Positions 18,198 through 27,458 are shown, counted from the first letter of the stretch. The stretch is DNA of 64,000 bases from Allobosea sp. Tri-44 (GCF_004123845.1 NZ_NBDP01000007.1:496001-560000), one strand, 5' to 3'. The notes: generated by a model from the letters alone, not told the origin. Numbers and translations are program-made.

Positions 18198-19138
18198 GCC
18201 GCCGCCCTCTGGCGCGGGTCGAGCACGCGGTTGATCAGGTCGGCGCCGAGATTGGCGAAGACGAAGATCGCGGTGAACAGGAAGACGATGCCCTGGAGCA
18301 GCAGGAAGTCGCGCTGCGAGATCGCGTTCAATAGCGCGCGCGACAGGCCGGGGATGTTGAAGACCTGCTCGATGATCAGCGCCCAGCCGAACATGTAGCC
18401 GAAGGAGAGCGCCGCGAGATTGACCACCGGCGGCAGCGCGTTGACCAGCGCGTAGAACACGACCTGGCGGGAGGAGAGCCCCATGGCGCGGGCGGTGCGG
18501 ACATAGTCGCCGCGCAAGCTCTCTCGCAGGCTCGCCTGCGTCATCCGAGCGAGCACGGCGATGTAGTAGACCGCGAGCGAGAGCGAGGGCATCAGGATGC
18601 TCTGCAGGTGTAGCGACAGCCCGGCCGAGAGCGGAAAATAGCCGCCGGGTGGCAGCCAGCGCAGATCGACGGCGAGGAAGCGGATCAGCACGATGCCAAG
18701 CCAGAAGGCCGGGATCGACAGGCCGAGCACCGCGGCGAAGCGGCTGACCCGGTCGAAGGCCCCGCCCGGCCGAAGTGCGGCGAAAACACCGATGCCTATG
18801 CCGCAAACGAGCGCGATGGCGAAGGCGAAGAGCACGATCGACAGCGTCACCGGCAGGGCGCTCACAATGTCGGTCGCGACGTCGCGACCGGTGACGAAGG
18901 ACTTGCCGAAATCCCCGCGCATGACGTCGCCGAGCCAGGCGGCGTATTGCGACAGGAACGGCCGGTCGAGGCCGTGGGCCTGCTCGAACTGCGCGATCTG
19001 CTCTGTGGTTGCGTCGGCCCCGAGCACGATCCGGGCCGGGGAGCCCGGACCGGAGCGCGTCAGCGCAAACAGCGCGAGGCCGACGAAGAGCAGCGTGCCG
19101 ATCGAGGAGATGATGCGGCCTGCGACGAGGCGGAGCAT
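18194..19138 (-). CDS. Dipeptide/nickel-type ABC transporter permease (DppB-like)
   Basis: A 314-residue permease. It has an N-terminal TM segment (IISSIGTLLFVGLALFALTR), the periplasmic signature of OppB/DppB proteins with EQAHGLDRPFLSQYAAWLGD and GDFGKSFVTGRDV, then TM segments and the loop REDLRGDYVRTARAMGLSSR-like coupling helix (seen as RGDYVRTARAMGLSSRQVVF). The gene lies 11 bp after the binding-protein gene and overlaps the C permease by 4 bp. Confidence 0.9.
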   Translation of the reverse strand: MLRLVAGRIISSIGTLLFVGLALFALTRSGPGSPARIVLGADATTEQIAQFEQAHGLDRPFLSQYAAWLGDVMRGDFGKSFVTGRDVATDIVSALPVTLSIVLFAFAIALVCGIGIGVFAALRPGGAFDRVSRFAAVLGLSIPAFWLGIVLIRFLAVDLRWLPPGGYFPLSAGLSLHLQSILMPSLSLAVYYIAVLARMTQASLRESLRGDYVRTARAMGLSSRQVVFYALVNALPPVVNLAALSFGYMFGWALIIEQVFNIPGLSRALLNAISQRDFLLLQGIVFLFTAIFVFANLGADLINRVLDPRQRAAA

Positions 19139-19149
19139 GGCAAGCTCGC

Positions 19150-20709
19150 TCAGACCTTGATTTCGCCGGGTGCGATGGTCAGGCCCTGGTTGACCTTCAC
19201 ATCCTGCAGCGCCTGCCGCCAGAGATTGGAGGCATGGACATAGCCGAGCACGCCGATCGGTGCGTCGCGGGCAGCGAGCGCCTGCAGCTTGCCGTAGAGT
19301 TCCTTGAGCTTGCCCTCCTCGGTCTCGGCGAAGGCGGCCGCGAGCGTCTGGTTGAACTCGGGATTGTTGTAGCCTGTGCTCTTGGACAGCACCTGCTCCG
19401 GCGTCAGGCAGACCTGCATGATGTAGCTCGGCTCGCCCGGCGACATGAAGACCTGTAGCGCCGCCTGGTGCTCACCGCGGATCGCCTGCTGGATCAGCAC
19501 CGAGAACTCATAGACCTTGAGATTGACCTTGATGCCGATCTTGGCGAGTTGCGCCTGCACGAAGATCGCCGCATCCTTGGTGTCGAGCAGATAGGGCTCG
19601 GCCTGGATGCTGAGGTCGAATTCGGCGCCGGCAGCGTATTTCGACCTGGCGAGCAGGGCCTTGGCCTTGTCGAGATCAAAGCCGAGCTCCTTGTCGGCCT
19701 CGGCGTTGAACCACCAGCCGCGCGAGGGCGCCGGCACGGCCGAGGACTCGAGCAGCCCGTAATAGACCTTCTCGCCGATCGTCTTGCGGTCGATCGCGGC
19801 GGAGACCGCCTTGCGGAAGTTCACGTCGTCGAAGGGGGCCTTCAGGTTGTTGGTGTACATCAGCAGCGCACCGCCCAGCGTCGGGCGCGAGGCGCCGGTG
19901 ATGCCCGGCATGGTCTTCAGCCGGTTGAACTCGCGCGGTGGCGGGGCGCTGATCAGGTCGACCTGGCCGGTCAGCAGATAGGCGACGCGGGTCGCGTCCT
20001 CCGGGATCATCCTGACGACGAGCCGGTCCCAGTGCGGCAGGCCCTTGCGCCAGTAGCTCGGGTTCTTCCTGAAGCTGATATAGTCGTTCGGCTTCCACTC
20101 CTCGAAGACGCCGAAGCCGGTGCCGACCCCGGCAGGGCGCGACTTGAAATAGTCGTCGCCATGCTCCTTGCGCGAGCCGGCGGGATAGATGCCCATGTAT
20201 TTTGTCAGGAAATACAGCCAGGGGCCGTAGGGCTCGGAGAGCTCGAACTGGACCTGAAGCGGGCCAAGCACCGTGACCTTGGTGATGCGGGTGAAGAGTG
20301 AGCGACGCGCCGCCTTGTTGGCGGGGTCGAGCAGGTAATCGAAGGAGTATTTCACGTCCTCTGCCGTCATCTTCTTGCCGTTGTGGAAAGTGACGTCGTC
20401 GCGCAAGTCGAAGGTGTAGGTTTTCTTGTCGGCCGAGATCGTTGGCAAGGCCTTGGCGAGCTGCGGCTTCAGCACGCCGTCGACATCGTATTCGACCAGA
20501 TTCTCGAACACGGTCTGGCCGAGAACCATGGCATCGTGATTGAGCTGGTTTATCGGATCGATGGTGATCGGATTGCTCGGCAGGACGATGGTCAGGGTCT
20601 TGCCAATGGTCGGCTGGGCGTGGAGCAGGCTCGCGGGCGAGAGGCCGCCAAGGGCGCCGCCTGCTGCAGCTGCGAGAAACGCACGGCGATTTGTCGGCAC
20701 GGTCAGCAT
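19150..20709 (-). CDS. Extracellular solute-binding protein, family 5 (dipeptide/nickel/cyclic-substrate type)
   Basis: A 519-residue periplasmic protein. The signal peptide is twin-arginine-like (TNRRAFLAAAAGGALGGLSP) with cleavage likely near LLHAQP. The SBP_bac_5 core includes ITIDPINQLNHDAMVLGQTVFENL, YTFDLRDDVTFHNGKKMTAEDV and FRKAVSAAIDRKTIGEKVYY. It is the first gene of the importer/hydantoinase operon. Family 5 proteins bind peptides, nickel, opines and glutathione-like compounds. Linkage suggests a cyclic amide or N-carbamoyl amino acid ligand, which is inference only. Confidence 0.9.
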   Translation of the reverse strand: MLTVPTNRRAFLAAAAGGALGGLSPASLLHAQPTIGKTLTIVLPSNPITIDPINQLNHDAMVLGQTVFENLVEYDVDGVLKPQLAKALPTISADKKTYTFDLRDDVTFHNGKKMTAEDVKYSFDYLLDPANKAARRSLFTRITKVTVLGPLQVQFELSEPYGPWLYFLTKYMGIYPAGSRKEHGDDYFKSRPAGVGTGFGVFEEWKPNDYISFRKNPSYWRKGLPHWDRLVVRMIPEDATRVAYLLTGQVDLISAPPPREFNRLKTMPGITGASRPTLGGALLMYTNNLKAPFDDVNFRKAVSAAIDRKTIGEKVYYGLLESSAVPAPSRGWWFNAEADKELGFDLDKAKALLARSKYAAGAEFDLSIQAEPYLLDTKDAAIFVQAQLAKIGIKVNLKVYEFSVLIQQAIRGEHQAALQVFMSPGEPSYIMQVCLTPEQVLSKSTGYNNPEFNQTLAAAFAETEEGKLKELYGKLQALAARDAPIGVLGYVHASNLWRQALQDVKVNQGLTIAPGEIKV

Positions 20710-20852
20710 CGGAGTCCCCCTGTTTTATGGCAATGCCTTGGCGGCGCCACAGACCGGCGCCGCGCCGAACGAAGGAAAGCTAGATCGCTGAGGCGGCGAA
20801 TAAAAATAAGAAGTGCTTGCCGCTTGATTGTCTTTCACTATCGTCTTGGGCG

Positions 20853-21758
20853 ATGCGCTATACCTTTGGTCAGGCCGAGGCGTTCTACTGGGTGGCCCGA
20901 TTGGGCGGCTTCCGCGCCGCCGCCCAGCACCTCAACCTGTCGCAGCCTACGGTCAGCCTGCGCATCAAGGAGCTCGAGCGCATCCTCGGCGGTGAATTGT
21001 TCGACCGCTCGCATTATCGCCCGCTGCCGACGACGCTGGGCAATACGATCTATGCCGATATCGAGCGCATGCTGGCCCATGCCGAGCAGGTGCAGCGCCA
21101 CAGCAAGGATGGGCTGCGCGGCCGCAGCCTGCTGCGCATCGGCGCGGCCGATTCCTTCGCCGCCGCCATCCTGCCCCCTTTGCTGGCGGCGCTGGCACGG
21201 CGCCATGCCGAGCTGCAGGTCGATGTAACCGTCGACTTCAGCACGAAGCTCGAACAATTGCTGCTCGACCGCTCGATCGACATCGCCTTCCTGTCGCAGC
21301 CGCGCGCCCATCAGGGGATCACGATCGTCCCGCTCTGGCTGATCGACCTCGTCTGGGTGATCGGCGAAGGTCTTCCCTTCCCCGGCAAGGTGGCGACGCC
21401 GGAGAACCTCGTCGATCTGCCGATCTTCACCAACGGCTCGCCATCGGGCCTGTTCACCACCATCCAGATGTGGTTCGGGGCGCGCGGGCTGAAACCGCGC
21501 CGGCTCAATACCTGCAACCCGCTGACCGTGATCGCGCGCCTCGCCAGCGCCGGCACCGGCGCCGCGATGATCCCGCGCGAGATGATCCACCTGTCGGGCG
21601 AGAAGCTGGCACTGCGCGTGCTCGAGGCCGACCCGCCGATACCCGCGCATAATCTCTGCGCGATGTGGTGGAACAACGAATCCGCCGACGAATGCGGCTA
21701 TCTCGCCAACCTCGCCCGCGAGATCGCGGCCCGTAGCACGCGGCCTTCCGATCCTTGA
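20853..21758 (+). CDS. LysR-family transcriptional regulator
   Basis: A protein of 301 residues from the ATG at 20853, giving MRYTFGQAEAFYWVARLGGF. It has an N-terminal winged HTH (FRAAAQHLNLSQPTVSLRIK, ELERILGGELFDRS) and a C-terminal effector-binding domain from about residue 92. It diverges from the solute-binding-protein gene across 143 bp and lies 89 bp upstream of the co-directional molybdenum hydroxylase. It could control either. The divergent arrangement favours the hydantoinase operon. No clear T-N11-A operator was picked out. Confidence 0.87.
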   Translation: MRYTFGQAEAFYWVARLGGFRAAAQHLNLSQPTVSLRIKELERILGGELFDRSHYRPLPTTLGNTIYADIERMLAHAEQVQRHSKDGLRGRSLLRIGAADSFAAAILPPLLAALARRHAELQVDVTVDFSTKLEQLLLDRSIDIAFLSQPRAHQGITIVPLWLIDLVWVIGEGLPFPGKVATPENLVDLPIFTNGSPSGLFTTIQMWFGARGLKPRRLNTCNPLTVIARLASAGTGAAMIPREMIHLSGEKLALRVLEADPPIPAHNLCAMWWNNESADECGYLANLAREIAARSTRPSDP

Positions 21759-21847
21759 AACCAGACCAATTCGAATATCCCGTATACGCGCCTGACGTGT
21801 GCTCATAATATCGGCACGAGAGCAGAGTCGGCTCGTCAGAGAGCGGG

Positions 21848-24685
21848 GTGTCCGACGTGAAGACAGGTCTATCCCGCAGAAGCTTCCTCCAGGCCGGAGC
21901 GGCCGGCGTCGCCATCAAGATCTCGCTGCTGCCCTCGACTACCCAGGCGGAGCTGATCCAGACACCGCCGCGTCCCGGCGCCGATTGGCTGGCTCCCGGC
22001 GGCAAGCCGAAATACCGGCTCGACGCCATCGCCAAGGTCACCGGCGGCAAAACATTCACCCGCGACTACCGTGCCCGCGACCTCGACGGCTGGCCGAAGG
22101 AGCAGGCGCACGCCTTCATGCTCAATGCGACGCGGGTCGACCGCGTCTTCGATAGCGTCGACCTTTCCCTGCTTGGCAACGAGCTGAAGCCCGACCGGCT
22201 GGTGCTGCACGAGGACCTCGTCGCCGACGGCGTCGCGATGCCGGCGCCGTGGCCCGGCTTTTATGGCGATGTCTTCTTCGTGCCGAAGGGCCAGACCGCG
22301 CGCCTGCTTGGCCAGCCCGTCGCGATGCTGATCTATCACGACTTCGCCCGCTATGACGCCGCCAAGCGCAAGCTGCGCTTCAACGACAAGGGCGTGCGCT
22401 ACGGCGCCGAGGGCCCCTCGACCACGCCCGGCCCCTATGGCGCGGCGCGCTATGTCCGGATCGACGGCGGCAATCCCGATGCCGAGGACCGTTATTCCGC
22501 GCTGAAGGACACGACGATCCGCGCCGGCTTCAAGGGTATGCAGCCGCAATGGCCCGCTGCCGGCGAGGGTGACGCGATGGCGCGCGGCATGGCGGCGGCG
22601 GCCGAGATCGAGCGCGAGATCGCCAATGCCGGCGAAGACGTGCTGGTGCTGCGGCGCTCCTATTCGACCCAGTCTGCCGATGCCTCCGCCATGGAGGCCG
22701 ACAACGGCAATGTCTGGTACGAGCGCGGGACCGGCGTGCTGCATGCGCTGATCGCGACGCAGTCGCCGCACGAGGTCGCCGAGATGGCGGCGCATATGGT
22801 GTCGAAGTCGAAATTCGCGCTTGGGAGCATCGACCTCAAGATCGGCTACACCGTCGGCTACGGCACCAAGGACCACGCGATCTTTCCGTTCTTCTGCGTG
22901 CTCGCCGGTCTCTATGCCGAAGGCCGACCGGTCCGACTCGCCAATGACCGCTATGAGCAGTTCCAGACCGCCCTGAAGCGCCATGCTTTCCAGATGGAGA
23001 AGGTGATGGTGATCGACCGCAAGACCGGCAAGTTCCGGGCGATGACCGGGCGCTATCGCAATGATGGCGGCGGGCGCGAGAACTTCTCGGTCTCGGTCGG
23101 CACGGTCGGGGCGACGGCCGCGCAGTCGATCTACTATCTGCCGAAGAGCGATTTCTCGGCGGCGATCATGTCCTCGCGCGCGGTCGATGCCGGCTCGATG
23201 CGCGGCTACGGCACGCTGCAGACCATGGCGGCGACCGAGATGATGGTCGACGAGGCCGCCGAGGCGCTCGGCCTCGATCCGATGGAGTTCCGGCGACGCA
23301 ATGCGCTGAAGTCGGGCATGAAGAACTCGCAGGGCGCGATCCCCTCGGGAGCGCTGCGCCATGACGAGATCCTGGCGAAGGCGGAAAAGCACCCGCTCTG
23401 GGCCGGCAGGCAAAAGCGCAAGACCGTCTTCGAGGCTGCCAATCCCGGCAAGAAATACGGTGTCGGCTACGGCCATGTGCACAAGGATTACGGCACCGGC
23501 GCCGAGGCGGCGCTGTGTGCGCTCGAATTCGATGCGAGCGGGCGCCTCAAGCTCTCGCATGTCGCGCATGAGATCGGCACGGGCGCGACGACCTCGCAGG
23601 CGGTGATGGCCGCCGCCATCCTCGGCAAGCAGCCCGACGAGACCGTGTTCGGCAAGGTGCGCTGGCCGCAAATGCCGCTGGAGACGACCGACGAGCCCTA
23701 TACGCTGTCGCAGGAAGAAGAAGACCGGCGGATGGCCAATCCGCGCTGGACGCCCAGCTTCACCTCGCCGATGAGCGCCTCCAACAGCGTCTACTATCTC
23801 GGCCATGCGACGCGCGAGGCGGCCCGTGCGCTGGTCGATCTGACGATATGGCCAGCGGCGCGCTCGCTCTGGTCGCGCGGCATCGGTGGCGGCCAGATCG
23901 CGCCGGAGGCGGTGCGCCGCGAAGACCTGCGCATCGTCCGCGGCACCATCAATGCGGCCGCGATGCAGCCTTTGTCCTTCGCCGAGGTCGCGGCCGAGTC
24001 GCACCGGCTCGGACTCGTGACCGGCGTCACCGTGCACAGCTTCAACCGCTGGCAGTGGGCGCAGGCCGAGTTCGAGATCCCCGAGGCCGGGCGCCGTCGC
24101 TTCGCCATCGACGCGCTGGCGGTGAAGTATGGAGAGGGCGCGCCAAGCGAGCGCAAGGCCCTGATGACGCAAGGCGGCTGGCATTTCGTCGAGCGCGCCT
24201 CGGTCTCCTACCCGCCGGCGCAGCGCAACAATGCCGGCGTCACCTATTACGCGCCGATGGCGACGCTCGCCGAGATCGTCGTCGACACCGGCAGCGGCGA
24301 GGTCAGTCTGCTCTCGCATCACTCCATTCTCGAATGCGGCAACCAGATCGTGCCGGAGTTGGTCTCCGGCCAGATCCAGGGCGGGCTTGCCATGGGCATC
24401 GGCCACGCCCTGAAGGAGTACCTGCCGCTCTATGAGGACGGGCCGGGCGACGGCACCTGGAACTGGAACCGCTATGAGCTGCCGACCTCCAGGGATGTCG
24501 CGGTCTGGAAGCAGACGGCGGAGGTGCTGCCGCCGCTCTCGGACACCGACCCACCCAAGGGCATGGCTGAGGTGGTGATGATCGCCGTCGTGCCGGCGAT
24601 CGTGAACGCCGTCGCCCACGCCATCGGCAAGCGCTTCTACACCCTGCCGCTCACGCCCGAGAGGATCCGAGAGGCGCTGGCATGA
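21848..24685 (+). CDS. Molybdenum hydroxylase large subunit (xanthine dehydrogenase/aldehyde oxidase family), Tat-exported
   Basis: A 945-residue molybdopterin-cytosine-dinucleotide-binding subunit. A twin-arginine signal (SRRSFLQAGAAGVAIKISLL, about residues 9-28) sends it to the periplasm. Domains: an aldehyde-oxidase a/b-hammerhead region (about 50-190), then the Mo-binding domains with GSMRGYGTLQTMAATEMMVD near 455 and EIGTGATTSQAVMAAAILGK near 575. The expected active-site Glu is in KGMAEVVMIAVVP near 905. The chain is longer than the usual ~750 residues. It starts with GTG; a second in-frame GTG at 21857 would remove three residues before the Tat motif. The gene is coupled to the 2Fe-2S subunit by ATGA. 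Candidate substrates are aldehydes or N-heteroaromatics. Confidence 0.87.
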   Translation: MSDVKTGLSRRSFLQAGAAGVAIKISLLPSTTQAELIQTPPRPGADWLAPGGKPKYRLDAIAKVTGGKTFTRDYRARDLDGWPKEQAHAFMLNATRVDRVFDSVDLSLLGNELKPDRLVLHEDLVADGVAMPAPWPGFYGDVFFVPKGQTARLLGQPVAMLIYHDFARYDAAKRKLRFNDKGVRYGAEGPSTTPGPYGAARYVRIDGGNPDAEDRYSALKDTTIRAGFKGMQPQWPAAGEGDAMARGMAAAAEIEREIANAGEDVLVLRRSYSTQSADASAMEADNGNVWYERGTGVLHALIATQSPHEVAEMAAHMVSKSKFALGSIDLKIGYTVGYGTKDHAIFPFFCVLAGLYAEGRPVRLANDRYEQFQTALKRHAFQMEKVMVIDRKTGKFRAMTGRYRNDGGGRENFSVSVGTVGATAAQSIYYLPKSDFSAAIMSSRAVDAGSMRGYGTLQTMAATEMMVDEAAEALGLDPMEFRRRNALKSGMKNSQGAIPSGALRHDEILAKAEKHPLWAGRQKRKTVFEAANPGKKYGVGYGHVHKDYGTGAEAALCALEFDASGRLKLSHVAHEIGTGATTSQAVMAAAILGKQPDETVFGKVRWPQMPLETTDEPYTLSQEEEDRRMANPRWTPSFTSPMSASNSVYYLGHATREAARALVDLTIWPAARSLWSRGIGGGQIAPEAVRREDLRIVRGTINAAAMQPLSFAEVAAESHRLGLVTGVTVHSFNRWQWAQAEFEIPEAGRRRFAIDALAVKYGEGAPSERKALMTQGGWHFVERASVSYPPAQRNNAGVTYYAPMATLAEIVVDTGSGEVSLLSHHSILECGNQIVPELVSGQIQGGLAMGIGHALKEYLPLYEDGPGDGTWNWNRYELPTSRDVAVWKQTAEVLPPLSDTDPPKGMAEVVMIAVVPAIVNAVAHAIGKRFYTLPLTPERIREALA

Positions 24686-25227
24686 CGATTGTGACCCAGA
24701 AGCTCTCCCTGACCATCAACGACAAGGCCGTCGGCCCGATCGACGTGCCCGAGACGATGATGATGCAGGATTTCCTCTACGAGTATCTCAACCTGACCGG
24801 CTCGCGCATGGGCTGCGGCCAGGGCATCTGCCATGCCTGCACGGTGGTGCTGGAGAAGGCGGACGGCTCGCTCGAGGAGATGCGCACCTGCATCACCGGC
24901 GCGCACTGGTTCGCCGGGCGCAAGGTCAGGACCGTCGAAGGTCATGCCAAGCGCGACGCCAACGGCGCGATCACCGAGCTCTCACCGGTCCAGCAGGCCT
25001 TCATCGAGCATTTCTCCTTCCAGTGCGGCTATTGCACACCCGGCTTCGTCACCGGCGCGACGGTGCTGCTCGACCAGTTGAAGCGCAACCCGGTGAAGCG
25101 CGAGGCGCTGGAGCAGGTGATCGGCGAGGCGCTCGACCGCCATATCTGCCGCTGCACCGGCTATGTCCGCTATTTCGAGGCAGTGCGCGATCTCGTCCTC
25201 AGGACGCCCGGCTTGGTGAGGACGTAG
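24682..25227 (+). CDS. Molybdenum hydroxylase small subunit, two [2Fe-2S] clusters
   Basis: A 181-residue electron-transfer subunit. The N-terminal plant-ferredoxin-like cluster motif is MGCGQGICHACTVVLE with its distal Cys in MRTCITGAH. The C-terminal cluster motif is FQCGYCTPGFVTG...HICRCTGYVRYFEAV. In the first motif a histidine occupies the place of the usual Gly before Ala-Cys (CHAC rather than CGAC). It lacks its own signal peptide, so it is presumably carried out by the Tat signal of the large subunit. Overlaps of 4 bp upstream and a 5-bp gap downstream show one operon. Confidence 0.93.
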   Translation: MTIVTQKLSLTINDKAVGPIDVPETMMMQDFLYEYLNLTGSRMGCGQGICHACTVVLEKADGSLEEMRTCITGAHWFAGRKVRTVEGHAKRDANGAITELSPVQQAFIEHFSFQCGYCTPGFVTGATVLLDQLKRNPVKREALEQVIGEALDRHICRCTGYVRYFEAVRDLVLRTPGLVRT

Positions 25228-25232
25228 CGCAT

Positions 25233-26510
25233 ATGGTGAGGAAGCTGCTTCTGGCCGCTCTGGCGGTCGCTGTCGTCGGCGCGCTTGCGGCGGGGGCCGT
25301 CTTCATCGGCCTGTTCGAGCGCAGCGTCGTCGCCAGGGAGATCGAGCAGCCGCTCTCGGCCCAGCAAATGAAGGGGCTCGCCAAGCGCGGCGCCTATGTC
25401 GCCGTCGCCGCCGACTGCTATGCCTGCCATGTCGTCAAGGGCGGCGCGCCCTGGGCCGGCGGGCTGCCGTTCGAGACGCCGCTCGGGACGATCTTCTCGA
25501 CCAATATCTCGCCGGACAAGGAGCACGGTATCGGCAATTGGACCCGCGCCGAGTTCCACCGCGCGGTGCGCGACGGCATCGGCAAGCACGGCCATCTCTA
25601 TCCGGCCATGCCCTACGCCTCCTATCGCAAGCTGACGGCGGATGATGTCGACGCGGTCTACGCGTTCCTGATGAGCCGCGAACCGATGAAGGTGGCGAAC
25701 AAGGCCAACCATATGCCCTTCCCGCTCAACATCCGGCAGGGGCTGACCTTCTGGAACCTGGTCAATCTCTCTTCCGACACCAAGAGCGAGGTCGCCGGGC
25801 GCTCGGCCGCCTGGAATCGCGGCCGCTACCTGACCGACGCGCTCGCCCATTGCGGCGAGTGCCATACGCCGCGCAACCTTGCGATGGGGATGAAGGAGAG
25901 CGCCTATCTCCAGGGCGCCGAACTCGAGGGCGTGATGGCACCTGATATCACCAAGGCCGGGCTGGCGCGGATGGGCTTCGATCCGCTGGTGTTCGCGGGC
26001 TTCATGAAGTCGGGCATCTCGACGCAGGGCGCGATGACCAACCAGATGTTCGAGGTCGTCCACTTCTCGACCCAGTATTTCACCGCCGACGACCTTGCGG
26101 CGATGTCGGCCTATCTCTTCGATCTCGACAAGCTGCCGGAGAGTACGACCCCGCCGGCACCGCCGAAGCCGGTCGCGGTCTCCGCCGAGGTCGCGACATC
26201 GGCCCGCGCCAGCTATCTCGCCGTCTGCGCCAGCTGCCATGGCATCGAGGGGCAAGGCATCCCGCATGTCGTGGTGCCGCTCGCGACCAATGCCTCGCTG
26301 CGGCTGGCGGATGCGCGCAACCTCAACAAGGTCATCCTCGCCGGCATCCCGGCCCAGCGCTTCCCCGGGTTGGAGCGCATGCAGCCGATGCCGGGCTTTG
26401 CCGGCCAGCTCTCCGACCAGCAGGTCGCCGACCTCTCCAACTGGTTGCGGGCGAGCTGGGGCGGGCAGCAACCAAGCGTCACGGCCGAAGAGGTGAAGCG
26501 GCTGCGCTGA
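25233..26510 (+). CDS. Triheme membrane-anchored cytochrome c, electron acceptor of the Mo hydroxylase
   Basis: A 425-residue protein with an N-terminal membrane anchor or signal (KLLLAALAVAVVGALAAGAV, residues 4-23) and three heme c motifs: CYACH (residues 62-66), CGECH near 207 and CASCH near 331. The architecture matches the triheme cytochrome subunit of membrane-bound alcohol and aldehyde dehydrogenases. It would pass electrons from the periplasmic Mo/Fe-S enzyme to quinone or a cytochrome oxidase. Candidate axial methionines occur in each domain (for example YPAMPYASY and QPMPGFAGQL). The gene converges with pcaQ, leaving a 23-bp gap. Confidence 0.9.
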   Translation: MVRKLLLAALAVAVVGALAAGAVFIGLFERSVVAREIEQPLSAQQMKGLAKRGAYVAVAADCYACHVVKGGAPWAGGLPFETPLGTIFSTNISPDKEHGIGNWTRAEFHRAVRDGIGKHGHLYPAMPYASYRKLTADDVDAVYAFLMSREPMKVANKANHMPFPLNIRQGLTFWNLVNLSSDTKSEVAGRSAAWNRGRYLTDALAHCGECHTPRNLAMGMKESAYLQGAELEGVMAPDITKAGLARMGFDPLVFAGFMKSGISTQGAMTNQMFEVVHFSTQYFTADDLAAMSAYLFDLDKLPESTTPPAPPKPVAVSAEVATSARASYLAVCASCHGIEGQGIPHVVVPLATNASLRLADARNLNKVILAGIPAQRFPGLERMQPMPGFAGQLSDQQVADLSNWLRASWGGQQPSVTAEEVKRLR

Positions 26511-26533
26511 TCCGAGCGCGCAGCTCCGAAACT

Positions 26534-27439
26534 TCACGGGCCCCGACGCGAGGCGGCCCGGATCGCGAGCTCGGTGCCGGGACGCAAGGGGCCATCAGCC
26601 CGCATCGTCAGCCCGACCGGGCCGAGCGTCGGCGCCGTATCGACCCGCAGGGCGACCAGCATTCCATCGGCGAGGTCGTTGGCCACGACGCCGGCCGAGA
26701 TGATCCAGACCGCGTCGTTCGTCCGCAGGAAGGCGCGCGCGAACGCATCCGACACGGTTTCGATCTGCCGGGGAACGGCATGCACGCCGTTGGCGATCAA
26801 GAGCCGGTCGACATAGGGCCGGATGATCGAGGCTGGCGGCGGCATCAGCACGAGATGGTCGGCGATCCGCTCCAGAACCGAGCCAGATGCCAACAATAAT
26901 GGATGCTTGGGTCGTACGACGAAGCGGACAGCCTCGGAATAGAGGTGCTCGAAGGACAGGCCGACCATCAGCTCGGCGCCCGACAGCCGCCCGACCACGA
27001 GATCGAGTTCGCCCTGGCGCAACTGCTCAAGGATCGCAGCGTTCTCGCCGGTGACGATCCGGACCCGCCGCTCCGGCTGCTCCTGCAGGAAGAGCTCGAT
27101 CGCACGCGGCATGATCAGCGACGACACCGTCGGCAAGGCACCGACGCGGATCGGCTGGAGCTCGCCGGCGCGCCCGTCCGAAACGGAATCCAGGCCCTGC
27201 CTGACCGAGACGAGCGCCGCCCCGGCATGGCGCAGGAAGACCTCGCCGTGATTGGTCAGCCGGATGCCGCGCCCGTCGCGCTCATAGACGGCGACGCCGA
27301 GGCTCTCTTCGAGCTCGCGCATCGTCTTGGTGACCGCAGGCTGGCTGACATGGAGCGCATGCGCTGCCTTCTGGACGCTCCTCTGCCGCGCGACCTCGAC
27401 AAAGGCTTCGAGATGACGGAGCTTGATTGGCAGGTTCAA
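26534..27439 (-). CDS. pcaQ: LysR-family activator of protocatechuate catabolism, PcaQ
   Basis: This 301-residue protein has an N-terminal winged HTH (RSVQKAAHALHVSQPAVTKT, MRELEESLGVAVYERDGRG) and a C-terminal effector domain. The text strongly resembles PcaQ proteins of Agrobacterium and Sinorhizobium, which activate pcaDCHGB in response to beta-carboxy-cis,cis-muconate and gamma-carboxymuconolactone. It diverges from pcaD, and a perfect ATAACC-N4-GGTTAT site starts 4 bp upstream of its own start codon, which fits autoregulation as well as pca activation. Confidence 0.92.
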   Translation of the reverse strand: MNLPIKLRHLEAFVEVARQRSVQKAAHALHVSQPAVTKTMRELEESLGVAVYERDGRGIRLTNHGEVFLRHAGAALVSVRQGLDSVSDGRAGELQPIRVGALPTVSSLIMPRAIELFLQEQPERRVRIVTGENAAILEQLRQGELDLVVGRLSGAELMVGLSFEHLYSEAVRFVVRPKHPLLLASGSVLERIADHLVLMPPPASIIRPYVDRLLIANGVHAVPRQIETVSDAFARAFLRTNDAVWIISAGVVANDLADGMLVALRVDTAPTLGPVGLTMRADGPLRPGTELAIRAASRRGP

Positions 27440-27442
27440 ATC

Positions 27443-27458
27443 ATAACCTATAGGTTAT
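27443..27458. promoter_or_regulatory. PcaQ-binding site
   Basis: ATAACCTATAGGTTAT is a perfect 16-bp palindrome matching the described PcaQ motif ATAACC-N4-GGTTA. It lies between the divergent pcaQ and pcaD, about 77 bp upstream of the pcaD start and immediately before the pcaQ start. The surrounding 27440-27515 region is AT-rich and should contain both promoters. Confidence 0.85.

Noticed and set aside
21869..24619. A 916-codon open frame on the minus strand opposite the Mo hydroxylase
   Set aside because: It is a shadow of the real gene. It has low-complexity Arg/Asp/His-rich text, no ribosome-binding site and no recognisable motifs.
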